The translations under genes and the position numbers were made by a program. The notes below the pieces were generated by a model, which searched no databases, was not told the DNA's origin, and saw only the letters and a list, made by a program, of their open reading frames with translations. Shown here in pieces: positions 35,418-48,100 of a stretch of 64,000 nt of DNA. This stretch comes from Galaxea fascicularis. Lineage: Eukaryota > Cnidaria > Anthozoa > Scleractinia > Euphylliidae. The first letter of the stretch is position 1, and every line of letters starts with the position of its first letter. The stretch spans positions 34,939,415 to 35,003,414 of the forward strand of contig OX419336.1 in assembly GCA_948470475.1 (NCBI GenBank). Reading direction: 5' to 3'.

Positions 35418-36590
35418 ATGTTTAACGAAACTTTATATGGTAACGTTGGTGCAACCTATACAGATTCTGCGTCTTGCCCGGAACCGAATGCCAACAAGTA
35501 TTTAAAGGGAGCTAAAGCGCTGGCTTACATCATCGTTATTCTGCTCTCGTTATTCGGTAACGTGATGGTCGTGCGTGTGGTCCATAAAAACCGACGAATG
35601 CGAACAATAACCAACTATCTCATTATAAATATGGCGTTGGCGGATCTCCTGACCACAGTGTTCAACATGCTGCCGACGCTGTACTGGATTTTCCGCGGTT
35701 TCGATGTGTGGGCTATTGGAGGCTGGATTGGCGAAATCTTTTGCAAGCTACTGAACTTCGCACAGTCCGTCTCTATAACAGTTTCCGTTCTGACGTTATG
35801 TGCGATCGCGTTTGATCGCTTTTTCGCAATTTTCAGACCTCTAAAACGCGTTATTACATTTCGCGTTGCCAAAGGTATCATTGGCGCGACATGGTTGTCG
35901 TCAATCGTCATTTCAGGCCCTCAACTTTACGTTTTGACAAGTACTGGGGAAAAGGGCCGTGCCCAGTGTGTGGAAAACTGGGGCCCGCCTTTCGACGCCG
36001 CCACTGCCCGACGCGATTACACCATCGCCCTTTTTGTTCTTCTGTACGCGCTTCCTTTGGCTGTCATCGCTGTGCTATACACAGTTATTATGTTAAAACT
36101 GTGGCGAAGACAAGCGCCGGGCCAAGTGCTCACTTTGAACCAGGAAAACAAGGACAAAACCAACAGGAAAGTCTTGAAAATGCTGGTAACCGTCGTAATC
36201 GTCTTCGCGTTATCCTGGCTTCCGTTATACGTGAGAATGTTCGTGATGTTTGCGGAGTCGCATCGATACCGTTGCGGTCTCCCCTACGACATGGACTTTC
36301 TCACGCTGTACCTCGGGCACGCTAACTCGGCTGTCAATCCTTACATTTACGTTATTTTCAACGAGAATTACAGGAGGGGCTTCAAAACTGTTCTGTCTAG
36401 GCGCAACAGGAGTAGTAAGAACTCATCGCAAACCACCTCACGAAGAACCAGATCGTCTCGCTTGCAAGACAAAGAAGTTATGCTTGCGTGCGCTGATTTC
36501 CACGAGGCTAACGCGGATGCGAGAAATAGCAAGAGAGAAACCGCAGCAGAGGAAGGGTTGCCATTGACTACAACGACTGAAAATCTGTGA
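35418..36590 (+). CDS. class A (rhodopsin-family) G protein-coupled receptor, intronless
   Basis: A 390-residue seven-helix receptor in one exon. Start chosen at the ATG at 35418 (gccATG), although the frame is open further upstream from a TTG. The N-terminus has one N-glycosylation sequon (N3). Hallmarks: TM1 LFGNVMV (about 45-51), TM2 NMALADLL, Cys109 at the top of TM3 paired with Cys184 in ECL2, a DRF variant of DRY at 133-135, TM6 FALSWLPLY instead of the usual CWxP, TM7 NSAVNPYIYVIF with NPxxY at 307-311. The cytoplasmic tail is Ser/Arg-rich with many phosphorylatable residues. The overall pattern resembles the peptide or amine receptors common in large intronless cnidarian expansions; the ligand cannot be assigned. 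GC content is higher than in the flanks, as expected for coding DNA. Confidence 0.95.
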   Translation: MFNETLYGNVGATYTDSASCPEPNANKYLKGAKALAYIIVILLSLFGNVMVVRVVHKNRRMRTITNYLIINMALADLLTTVFNMLPTLYWIFRGFDVWAIGGWIGEIFCKLLNFAQSVSITVSVLTLCAIAFDRFFAIFRPLKRVITFRVAKGIIGATWLSSIVISGPQLYVLTSTGEKGRAQCVENWGPPFDAATARRDYTIALFVLLYALPLAVIAVLYTVIMLKLWRRQAPGQVLTLNQENKDKTNRKVLKMLVTVVIVFALSWLPLYVRMFVMFAESHRYRCGLPYDMDFLTLYLGHANSAVNPYIYVIFNENYRRGFKTVLSRRNRSSKNSSQTTSRRTRSSRLQDKEVMLACADFHEANADARNSKRETAAEEGLPLTTTTENL

Positions 36591-37659
36591 GCTTTGTCGC
36601 GCGGTTCACCGCGAGTTTCGATACAGCTAGCTATAAACTTTTTCAGATCTTTTTAATCAGCTTCGGTCTTTCCCAAGGTTAACCAGACCTGTATCCTTAT
36701 GTCAAGTCTGTTATCAGCCCTCAGGGTCAGTCTATGCATCGCATATTAATCGCGGTCAGTGCAATTAAAGCGCGATAATACTGGAAAATATCGCAATGAA
36801 TCAGCCAATAACCACATAGGGAAAAAGTAACATGCTTTTCAAGGTCTAAAAGTCTAACTGACGGTGCAAATTTATCCAGCTCCTCAGTGCGGATGAAAAG
36901 TGACGGGTCGCCTGAATAAGTAACAACTTGGGAATTTCTCTCAAAATGAACAGAATTTTGTAAATTCAAGAAAATGTACACTGATTTTATGACGCAGTAG
37001 GGTTAATTTCCAACGTTTGATTCACGAAAATAGCTACTTAGTAAAGGATGCTAAATTAAACCGCTTTCCACTCGGTACTTTTGAGTGGTATACAACAGAC
37101 AAAATAAAGAAGTCGAAACAATTTGTCGGCAAAAAGCAATATCAAGGGACCGGCTTACGGGAATAGAACAACAACAGATAACGTCATAACAAATATCGAA
37201 GCGAATGAATAGTTAGCAATTGCCTGAAAGAATAATATTAATACCTTCTTATGTTTAGAAAACAAAAGCTTTTAATTTTGTAAATACTTCTTTTTTATCA
37301 TATAATTGCAGAAATGTATAATGAATAAGTTAGTATAGTTGACCCTTGGAGTTGGAGAAAAAAATATTCTCTTCTCCTTTAGACTATGTCGGGTTTTTTT
37401 TAGGACTTTGAAAGTCTTCAACCTGTACAGGAGAAAATTTAGAAAAAAATAAGGAAGTCACGACGTTTTTCTTTTTGGAAATAAAAAATAAGGAGTGTTT
37501 CCGTTACCGGTTTGACTCTTTACTCTAACATACGTCATGATCACAACCGTTATTCCTGAATAAATTGTCTTATTTATTGGCGAATGTCAATAGAAAATTC
37601 CCGTTATGTAGTGTATCGCCGTTTTTAGGGACTTTAGATTTCCTTGTATACCAGTCTTC
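36591..37659. other. intergenic, 3' of the GPCR
   Basis: No gene or clear repeat is seen. It ends in a (TAA)n-type tract at about 37668-37712 that borders the retrotransposon remains. Confidence 0.5.
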
Positions 37660-37713
37660 TGTCGATGATTAATAATAATATTAATAATATTAATAATAAT
37701 AATAATAATAATA

Positions 37714-40031
37714 GGGAGATGCTCTATCCCCGTGGCTATTTGTTGTCGCCCTGATCCCGCAAACTAGGATACTACAGAAGACTAAGTTCGGATACAATCT
37801 GAATGGTGTAAACATGAACCACCTTCTCCACATGGATGACCTGAACACGCAAGGTCAGAGAAAGGGCTAGTATCCTTGGTTCATACCGTGCGTATCTTGA
37901 GCGCAGATATAGGGATGGATTCTGGTGTTACCAAATGTGCCAAACTTGCAATCAGAAAGGGCAAAGTCGTAGCCTCAGAATGAATCAAGTTGCCAGATGG
38001 CAAAGAGATCAAGAACCTAGAAAAGGGAGACAGCTACAAGTATCTTGTTGTGCTGGAGTTGGATGAGGTAAAGTGTAAAGATATGAAGACGAAATTAACC
38101 AAAGAATACTTCCGGCGCGTAAGGAAACTGCTGCGGTCCAAGATTGACGGAGGAGTGCTACGTTACTCTGCGAGCTTCGTTAACTGGACCAGAGACGAAC
38201 TAAGAGTATTAGACAGAAAAACCAGGAAGTACCTCACCATGTACTGGGCGCAGCACTCCAGAAACAGTGTAGCAAGAATCCGGCTATATTCCCAGAAAGA
38301 AAGCTGGACGAGGCTTAATCTCGGTAGAGGACTGTGTGGACCAAGCTGTAATTGGTCTCTCTAGTTACATTGCTCAAAGCAATTAGGTGCTGCTCATAGC
38401 AGCGAGGGGAAACCTCCACAGCCCCCAGGAAACAAGCAAAGAGACCAGGAAGAGAAAAACCGAGGAAGGGATGCGTGAGGTGAAAGAGAAACAGCTACAC
38501 GGGCAATTCTTAAGAGATATGGAAGAAGTAGCAAGTGAAAAGAGCTGGGAATGGCTCGAGAAGTGTCACTTGCGGAAAAGTACCGATGGACTAATTATGG
38601 CTGCGCAGAGCCAGTCACTTAGAACAAATGCTATCAAGACGAAGATAGATAAAACTAAGAACGACCCTAGCTGTAGACTGCAAGAAAAACGATGAGACCG
38701 TAAATCATTTGCTTAGTTTGGGCCTCCACTTACAAATCTAACCTTGTTCGTCTTGAAATTCTTCAGAAGCGAGTGGTGAGAACTATAGCGAAAACCCATT
38801 TCTATGCACATATTGATCCAATCTTTAGAAACCTTGGTATTTTAAAATTCCATGACATACACCTACTACAATTAGGTTTATTCATGTACTCTTACCAGAA
38901 CCGTTCCCTTCCTTTAAAATTTGACTGTAAATTCACCTTACAGAAAGAAATTCATTCGTATCACACCAGAAACTCTCATTTATATCGCTTGCCTTTTTGT
39001 CGAACTAACATCAAACAATTTTCCTTTTTTTACCAAGGACCTAAATTTTACAACTCCTTGAGTACCGAAATCGTCAACTCGTCCTCCTCTGTCTCCTTTA
39101 AAAAAGCACTTAAGGCGTTTTTCTGTAATAACTACTGGTAGTTTTCTTATAAATGTGTTTAAGTATTAACTTTTTTGCAGGTTTTCGTTTTTTTTTTGTT
39201 TAATTTTTTCGTATCGTATCCTTCCGTTTGACATTGTAATTGTATGTAATTCTAATTGTAATTGTATCCGTCGTCATATTCTTATCTTCTTTTCGATTTC
39301 ATCTTGTAAAACAATAACTGAGGAGACCTAATTAATATAAGCTTCATAGTTTCCTTTAGGTCTCCTCATTCATTATATTTGTTGTATGGCAAAATAGATA
39401 AATAAATAAAAATAAATAGTGAGTGTCCGAAATTAGCTCAGATAGAGTACAAGTGCCGACATGATAACGTGGCCAAAGGGATCCATTGGGACCTGTGCAA
39501 ACATTACGAAGTTGAATGTGGTGATAAGTGGTACGAGCACGTCCCAGAACCGGTGGTGGAAAGCTCAGACGTCAAGATATTGTGGGATTTTACCATCCAG
39601 ACGGATAAGAAATTACCGCACAATAAACCAGACATTGTGGTTGTCGAGAAGACCAGTACTGAGGACATGCCATATCATTGACGTAGCATGCCCCGGTGAC
39701 TGCAGAATCAGACTGAAAAAGGACGAAAAGGTCAACAAATATCGTGATCTAGCCTTTGAAGTCAAAACCCTCTGGAAGCTAAAAAAAGGTTACCACCACA
39801 CCAATTGTTATAGGCGCATTGGGGACCTTTACAGACAGACTGGAAAAATACCTAGAGGATATCCATGTTGGGCTTCAGGCCCACATAATGCAAAACACCG
39901 TGCTGTTGGGCTCAGCACGGATCCTGAGACGAGTTTTGGATTGCTGAGGCTGCTTGTTGCAGCTTGGGCCAGAACCTCCAGCATGACAATGTTGTGATCT
40001 GGGACATAATAATAACAATAATAATAATAAG
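37714..40031 (+). mobile_element. R2-clade non-LTR retrotransposon remnant with restriction-like endonuclease, split by another LINE
   Basis: In order: RT motif GDALSPWLFVVALIP, then HMDD in place of YMDD (about 37728-37840); KLTKEYFRRVRKLLRSKIDG and LRYSASFVNWTRDELRVLDR (about 38085-38220), the RT thumb/linker typical of R2-like elements; HGQFLRDMEEVASEKSWEWL; then a zinc knuckle of CCHC type. After the inserted LINE (38718-39416) come SECPKLAQ-like, WYEHVPEPVV, ILWDFTIQTDKKLPHNKPDI and IDVACPGD, which match the PD-D core of the R2-type endonuclease. Frameshifts and stops (for example 37869, about 38670, about 39680) show it is dead. It ends in an AATAAT-type tail near 40005-40031. Confidence 0.8.
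38718..39416 (+). mobile_element. 5'-truncated CR1/L2/jockey-like LINE nested in the R2-like element
   Basis: The frame 38745-39141 (stop) encodes a C-terminal LINE tail: LEILQKRVVRTIAK, ILKFHDIHLLQLGLFMYSYQ, YQGPKFYNSLS. The 3' tail is (AAATA)n. TAGT is duplicated at 38714-38717 and 39417-39420. Removing the insert rejoins the codons for HLLS and ECPKLAQ of the host element in frame. A hairpin (GAGGAGACCTAA / TTAGGTCTCCTC) lies in the 3' UTR at about 39321-39366. Confidence 0.88.
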
Positions 40032-40269
40032 AAGAACTTTATAAACAATACAGGAACAAATAAATCACATCTTTCACACAAAAAAAACTTTTAAAAAACT
40101 ACTCCCTAGGATTGTAATAGGCAAAGAGCAGTTTTAAATTACAGGTACTATGATAATTGTGATGATGATGATAATTTATTCACTCATATATAAAAACAAT
40201 TATTTACAAAAATAAATTTGGCAAAAAAAGTTCAAGTAACAAGATAACAACTTTTATTTACAAAGAATT

Positions 40270-40990
40270 TATTTTAAATAAAATCTTAACCCCAGAGTCC
40301 AGCCAAAAGAAATGGCTCAGAGATTGCTGCTTTCCAGATAATGAAAATATTAACTGGTCAGCAGCGTACATGCTGGCTAAGAAGTGTACAAGGAGCACCA
40401 AACTTATCGAATTTCAATTTAAATTCTTACACAGACGAGTGCCAACTAATACCTTCCTTTCCAGGATTGGTATACAAGAAAATGAAAATTGCTCATTTTG
40501 CAATATCTTTCCTGAATCCGGCTTTAATTCATCTTTTTTGGTCTTGCACAAAAACAACTTTTTTTGGAAGGAAGTGATTAAATGGCTGTAAGAAGCTAAT
40601 TTACTTTCTAACGATTTCTCTCTGACATATACCACGGCTTTGGGTCTGGAACCAATCAAATCTAAGTTTTCAATTCAAATTAACTACTGTATTCTTCTAG
40701 CACGATATCACATATGGATTTCCAAAACCAAGTTAACAAATTATCCCATTTTTAAATCCTACCTACGCTCTCTGAAATCACGCTGTAAGAATCAAAATTC
40801 AAAAGCAGGCGAAGCAAAGAAATGGGAACCTCCATTCAAATATATAAACGATTAGTTAACACTCATCCCCTTTTCTTTCCTGCTCCTTGATTTTCTGAAA
40901 CCAAACTTTTACCGCAAACCTCACGCCTCTCTATGCTCTCCTATTGTTTTAATGTTTATCATGTACCGTAAATAGTGTAAGTGTCGATGC
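40270..40990 (+). mobile_element. 3' end of an L1/Tx1-like LINE
   Basis: The frames read FQFKFLHRRVPTNTFLSRIG, ENENCSFC and FLVLHKNNFFWKEVIKWL, the post-RT C-terminal region of L1/Tx1 LINEs (FQ..LHR...TN.FL...G, CsFC, FW..v..W). A stop follows at about 40588, and the tail frame resumes at 40640-40852 (LARYHIWISKTKL). It is decayed and lacks RT. Confidence 0.75.
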
Positions 40991-41002
40991 TGTGTGAATA
41001 GC

Positions 41003-41334
41003 TAGACCTTTTTACCGATACGGCGGCCATCTTGAATTCTATTGTTTTGACCGAGAAATTATGGGCTGCCGAGGGGGCAATCGGTGCAAAATGTATCGTA
41101 TACACAGCTTTCAGGATAAATTTTTACTGCTTGTCTCTCGTATTCCAAAACAAATATTACAAGCGTTACGTCTTTCTGTCACGGTATTTGACAGTGGTTT
41201 CTATGGTTAGCGAAAAATTATTGTTAAAAGTTATCACGCCACAGTATTCTTTATAATTATTTCTCATGTGCCCCCTGGGTATCCCATAATTGCCTCGGAA
41301 TTCAAGATGGCCGCCGTATCGGTAAAAAGGTCTA
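41003..41334. mobile_element. TA-flanked inverted-repeat element (Tc1/mariner-like MITE)
   Basis: A perfect 37-bp inverted repeat: 41003-41039 (starts TAGACCTTTTTACCGATACG) and 41298-41334. The outer TA on each side fits a TA target duplication. The arm contains GGCGGCCATCTTGAATTC. A short open frame inside is not convincing. Confidence 0.8.
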
Positions 41335-42202
41335 TTGTTTTTGGAATGCAGCTTATGTATTGTTAAATAAGGATGGAAATGATAAGCAGCCGGACGTATT
41401 TAAATTACTTTTTATTGTTGTCCTGTAATTTCTGAAAATGAAATAAAAAAAGTATAAAATAACTGCTAAAAATTCCCTTACTTACAAAATAAGGATAAAG
41501 ATAGGTCTTACGGCCCTTTTAAAACTATCAATCGAGATAGATTTACGCAATTCTCCTATTTTGAACGAAACACTTGGTGAACCCGGGTTCCAACTCCAGC
41601 AAGTCACAAATCGTTCTGTTCTTTTGCGTTAACAGAATTACATTGATCTAAATAATTTAATCTATCACATTCAAGTCGAGTGGAACCCCATATCCATTCT
41701 AACCCACGTCTGTTCCTCTTTTCTGTCTTTTCGACCGACGGCACTACATTGTGGCTAGGGGCGTCATAGTCCGGGACTCAGAGGGTGCCAATTTGTCCAG
41801 GAAGCACAAAACTCATTTAAAGATTGAATTTCTTACATCTTTGAATTGCCTTATCATTGACTGCAAAATTGTCGTTTTTCCCACAGCTCGTAATTCAAGC
41901 GTTTTCCAGGGAATGGTTTAGGAACCGAAAACGGAAACTAACTCCTAATCGCAGGACTTGTCTCCTTTTATTTTTTATTTTCCCCAATAGTCTCACGCTT
42001 TCTTGTTTGTTGGGTTTTAACCACAATTTTTTTTTGAAAACAGCAAAATTGAAGAAAGAAAGGAAAGAACTTGAGAAAGAGAAAGACCCAGCTCCCGGAT
42101 GTTGGCCCATGCATTCCAGTCTTTCACTCGGTTGAGGTTTCCCGGAAATCGGGTGAAGTGAAGGCGTAACTCCGGAGGGCTTTTGAAGTGTAGGCCACTG
42201 CA
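41335..42202. other. spacer and probable promoter of the DED fusion gene
   Basis: No gene or clear repeat is seen. The ATG at 42203 lies in a GCAATGG context. Confidence 0.45.
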
Positions 42203-45111
42203 ATGGAATCGGGAGAGACCAGAGACAACAATTTCAGACTAAAATTAGCGAAAGTTGCCTCGCATATAGATGTAGAAAAATTGGAGAGGTTGAAGTTCTT
42301 GTGCGCTGATTTAATTCCAGCGGGAGACAGGGAAAAAATAAAAACCCCTGAGCAGCTTTTCTTGGAACTTGAGCAAAGGAAAGAAATAGCGCTGAATAAA
42401 CTTACATTTCTCGTAGATTGTCTGGTAGACATCGGACGGAAAGATCTAGCCGATGATCTAAAGAACTATGAGCGTCAACATTTACAAGGTAAGCAGTTTT
42501 GGTCAAACATCGTCCTAAATAAGATATTTATTTTTGTGCCTACAAAGTGTTTGTGACGTAAATGTCGCATATACCGTCTACTGGACCATCTCTAGACAGT
42601 CCAGTTAAGCTCATTCGCTTTTTCGGCTAAGACGGACAAAAAAATGATATAGTTACTGGAAAGAACCTCAAATTTGTTGAAGAGAGTTTGGTAAAACCGC
42701 CTGTCCGCTCTTCCAAAAGAAGAACTTTCTGGAAAACGGCCTTTCATTCTGGATATTTCCTAATTACCCCATATATTAATTATACATGCATTTTGAGACT
42801 TGAGGTGGCTCAAAACAGTTCCCAGCACTTTCCTAGACGCAGATTTTGATGGGTCATTAATGCCACTCTTTATCAGTTGATGTTACAATCAAACTGCCCA
42901 ATCATTGGTGAATACGTTGGTATTGTTTTTGTGACACCATAGATTACCATAGCAACACTATGACCTGCTAAAAACACCCTTAATTTCAGCTTTAAACGCT
43001 TATATTTCAAAAACTGCACGGTGAAATTTTTTCTTATTATAGAATTTTGATAAGCAGGATGAGATGCAACTTTACATGTACAAATTCTGTACATGGGGTT
43101 CAGAGTCACCTTAAATTTTCGAAAATTTAAGGTGGCTCTGGGATGTGTCCCTGAAATTACCAAAGAAAGATGCCAAAAACCTCTTATTAACTGATTATAT
43201 ACCCCTCTTTCCTCCCTCCGTCCAATTCAACTTCTTGTCCAAATAATTCGTTCCTGATTTCTTCCTCTCTCATCTTCCAAATATTCCACTGACAACAGAA
43301 CTTGAATGAATTTCAGCCACCAACTTCGCAACTCATTGTCTGCCATATTTGTCACTGGGATTTGCTGAACAGGAGCCTGGGCTGAAATGTTGCGTTAAAA
43401 ATCGTCTCAATGTAGCATAGTGTTGCTGCAACAAAGTTGCATTAAAAGTTGGCTCGTGTAACACGGATTAAAAATCAGCATCAAAAATTGGTGTTAAAAA
43501 TCAGCTTGTGTAACATCACCTTTACGGGACAGTACTACAGTCGTGTGAGGAGCCAGTTTTTGTGTGCGCGAGCGCCTTGAGCTTTATGGAGGGTCCCTGA
43601 AACTTTTTTCATGAAAGTTGTTTTTTATTTATCCATGATTCGTGATTGCCCATATCAAGACCATTATTCCGTGTGCATGAAAGTGTTTTTTTTTACTAAT
43701 TAAGGAAGGCTTGAATTAAACGTGATTCGATCATGAACAATCTTGTTTTGCATGAATTAGTTTTAAGTTAGCATTTAAGGAGCATCACTATCAATAGGAG
43801 CATATTATTCTAGTCAAACATAAGATTTTGTTAGATAGTGCAACAGTGACTGCCCACGCTATTCTTGATGCTATAAAATATCTTTTAATCTTTGGTACTG
43901 TACTAAGTCATCAATCACCTAGGATCAGTCGAGTGGTCCACAACCCTCAAAAGTTTAGTACAAGTTCTGTCCCACGAAGCCTTGGCATCATTACAGGTGT
44001 TGCCCATAACCAAGCATTTGTTTGAACAATTGTCTGCAAAAGGCCATGAAAATTAGATTACAAGAAAAATGAGCCACCTTTGAAGTGTAATCAGCCTGAA
44101 GAAGTTACTCGACAGGGACTATTAATCCGTGACTTTACTCTTCAATTATTTAAAGTGAAATGTGAATTACTCGATTTTTGCATGAACGTGAAGGAATTTT
44201 TGGAATTATAAAATTATCCTCGATATGTGAAAAGTCTCAAAATTTTTACGTGAATGCATTTTGCAAAGTGGTATAGGGGACCCTCTTTATGCTAATTAGC
44301 CTATGTATTGTTATGTATATAAAATTAACAAGGGAGGCAACTTTTTCAGGAAACGTTTTGAACACACTCTGAAAAATAGCTCTGAAATCTTGACCTCTCT
44401 GCCACTTTGCAACCAAATTCGACTCGAAGAAAGCTGAACAATGATGGAATACTCTCACCTGTCAGAATTCCAGGAAAAAATTTTGGTGTAGAATTTTAGC
44501 TTACTTTTCGATGTTTTGCGCTGGGATTATTTTCGTAACAGCTGCCGCCAGTTACCTTGGCACAGTTGTGACCGATTTTAGCACCATCAAGAACGTAATG
44601 TTGCCTCTCCCTCCCTCACAGAGATGTTTTGCACCACAGCTGAAAACGGCAAAACTTTTCACCCCCAATGTCTTCACAAAATTCCTCATAAGCAAGGGTC
44701 CCCTTCCCCACCCCCCACCCCCCACCCGTATTCCAGGCATTTCTGTTAAGGCAAGTAAATATTTTTTATAAATTGCTGCTTTTTCAGGAAGTGCAGACTC
44801 TAATGATGCAGCTTCAGCTCATCTTCTAAGAAAAGCAAAGGTACAGCACAATATTATTATTTATATATATGTATTATTTTAATTTTGTGTTTTTAATTAT
44901 TAATAAAATATCCAATCCTCAGTGTCAGGGAATTGGGGTCTCAAAAGGCCAAATTGTTAGCAAGGATGAATTGCATGTCTTAAGCAGTTTAACCCCTATT
45001 GGCAGCTTCCCTTGAGGAAATCGAGATTGGAAGAGCTTTATATAACTCACTGGGACTTTGATTACTGCATGGCCATCTTACTGAAGTTCAGCTGTATCTG
45101 GATTTTCTAAA

Positions 45112-45145
<34 letters not shown>

Positions 45146-48100
45146 AGACTAGTAAAAATTCCGATTTGGCTAGTAGGTTTTGCGCTTCACTAGCTATTTT
45201 GGCGAGTGAAATGTCACCACTGGAGGACCAGTAGAAATCACTGGTTGAAGCATGCAGACTTTGAAACATCGGCTGTATATAATTGGTTCACATGATTTAT
45301 TGCCTCAAGCAAGAACTTAAGATTATTAACAAGCGAAAGCATGATTGAGTTTTTCGGTTGTTTTTTCTAAAGCACCAAATGACAAACAAACTGTTTGCTG
45401 CAAATGAGAAGTTAGGGAAGTTTAGGGATAAAGTTTCATGCTTAAAAAAAGTCGGTTTTCTTTCAATTACTTCAAAAACTAAAAAAAAATCTGAGTAATT
45501 CGAGTGATGCCTATTTAAGATTGATGTCTATGTCTGCAACTCTCCAAATAAAGTCATTGCACTTTGAAGTTGTTTAGTGTACTTTAAGTTACACACAGGC
45601 TAGCATTTATTTGACGTTTTAGTTCAAGCCCCTTAAAATCAGATTTTTTGTATTTAAACTGTTGCGATGATAAACTCATCATAACACTTTCAAACGTAAA
45701 ATAAACCTATTCTAATAAGCTGATAAGTTCAGTTCTTTCATCTCTGTACTGTGGTTGGAAAAAAAGGTACTGAAACTGCTTGACAGGATGAAAAATAAAA
45801 TAACTAAGAAACATTAGTCTGGGTAGTGAAAAATTTGTTTTGGCTAGGGAATCAAACGTGTGCACTAGCCACTGGGCTAGTAAGCTGAAAAGTTAGTCTC
45901 AACCCCTATCTAAAACTGTAGAAGGTGGCAGCTGGTGGAGGGAGGAAGGTCATGAGAGAGCAAAAGGATATAGTGTGGCATAATTTGCATCATAAGAATA
46001 AGAAGCATTAAATCTTTCTATATTTATTTACCAGTTGTGTTCAAGTATTTATGACTTTCCATGTACCAGACTCAACTAGAGGCCAAATGTATTGTAATAA
46101 TGGTGATACATCATTTACTGTCACCCCAGTCTATCATTGTGAAACACTCTCAGCTGATAGTAATTGTCTCTACAAAATTAATGAAAATCAAACTTGTCAA
46201 TAAGAGTGCTGCAAGTTTTGAATAAATGCAGTGAAATATTATAAGTACTGGTTTCCTGATACTGAGTTTTGTTGTTTTAATTGCTATATTGTTTATTTGT
46301 TAACTATTAATAGGATTCCATTCAAAGAGCGGAGAGTTACAACAACAGAGGAAAGGTAGAATTTCAAGAGGGTAGATATGAGAATGCATGTCAGCAGTAC
46401 ACATCTGCTCTTAAAGCAATTGGATGTCTTCCTCAAGACCAGGAGAAAGATGCAAGAGTCAAGTATCTTTGTAACCGAGCATCTTGTTATGTAAAACTGG
46501 TAAGTTGCATACTGGTATTAGTTTTTACCTAATATGCAATGTTATCTGATGTCGATCTTGCCTTAAAGTACTAGGAAACAACTAGTGCATTTGCTTCTGA
46601 GTCACATGTGGTGTACCATAACAACCAATACTGGTACATTATATTTCTCATGTTAATCAATGATTTCCCCAACTCCTTTACTTATTTTCTCAACCAGATT
46701 ATCAATGTTATGTAGACGATACATCTCTGGCTGCTTCTGGATGCTAGCAATCTTGATGTTTTATTACATGAAATAAATATTATCATTTGCCAGCCTTCTA
46801 CAATAGGTTATGCAGTAACAAAGTAACTTATTATAAAGATGACTAAAACTATTTGGATCATGTGTATTTTGTGCACCCCTCAACCCATAGTAGACCGATA
46901 TATCGGTCGACATATCGACCGGCACTCGACCGATATGTCGACCGAGGGGTGCACAAAATACACATGATCCAACTATTTTTATGAAGAAGATTTAGAGACT
47001 AGAAACTTTACTTCTGCTACTGCCTAGGGAAGAAATACAAAAGCTTGCGAAAAAAGCAGTAAACAAAAATACAAACAAAACAAGGTCTCTTGTGCGTTAC
47101 TGAAAATTTCTGGGCTTCCATTAGAACAGTGATCTTTCACACCACCAACATAACACCACAAGGTTTAAAAATCTTGTGGCATTTCCTTGCACATGGCAGA
47201 TATAGATCAGTGTTGATCTGCCACAGGCGCCATTGTAAAGCTGTTTGCAGAGGAGTGGATTGCAGATTTCTTGTTGCATGGAGTTTAGCTGTTCTACTGA
47301 AACAGAATAGTTGCGTTGTATAGAAACTACCCTATTTTTAGTCGATCACTTGTAAACCCTTTGACTTTTGCAAGGTTTAAGCTTTCTTTAGCTTGAAAAT
47401 GAACTGCCTTTTTTGACAGTTCTTTTATGTTGGTCTTGCAGAGGAAGTTCAAGGAGGCACATGAGGACTGTGACTCGGGTACGTATTCCTCAATCCTGGC
47501 ATGCAGCTGCTAATTGTTGTGAGATCTAGATGGAATTTTGAAGAGAGGATAATCTTTGATAGGGTAATCACTGTGGCACTACACAAGAGTCAAGACCCTC
47601 ACAGATGACAATCAGTGCAAGATAAAACCACAAAATTATGTGCAACCATTTATCCCCATAATGCGATATTGCAAGAAATACATATAGCTTAGTAACTACA
47701 GCACTCAATCATCAAAGCACCATTAATTTTCAAGGGTAAACTATGTCCAGAATTGAATAATAAATGACATTCATTCTTTTTGTAGTAGACATCACAAAGT
47801 GTCTCTCACCCCCAAATTTATCCTCTCTTAAATACAAGCAATTTAATCAAAATATGAAGGTTAGTGAAATAAATAACTGTTTGTAGAGTTTACATGCATT
47901 TCTGGCCTCGTTAGTGCTATAAGGGTTGCTGCTGTGTGAGCTTTGATCTCTGTAACTGACTGGATAGTTGTTTCTTGGTTCAATGCAAGTTGCAATCTGT
48001 TGTCCATACTTCATTAATGATGGTAATGGTAGTGAGTTTTAGAGGACTTGCACAAGCATTTATGAGGAATGTTGCATGCTCTGCATTAGGTGGAAAACCC

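Noticed and set aside
42489..42556. Read-through of the DED exon to a stop at 42556
   Set aside because: A GTAAGC donor at 42489 joins in phase to 44788 and onward through TPR exons.
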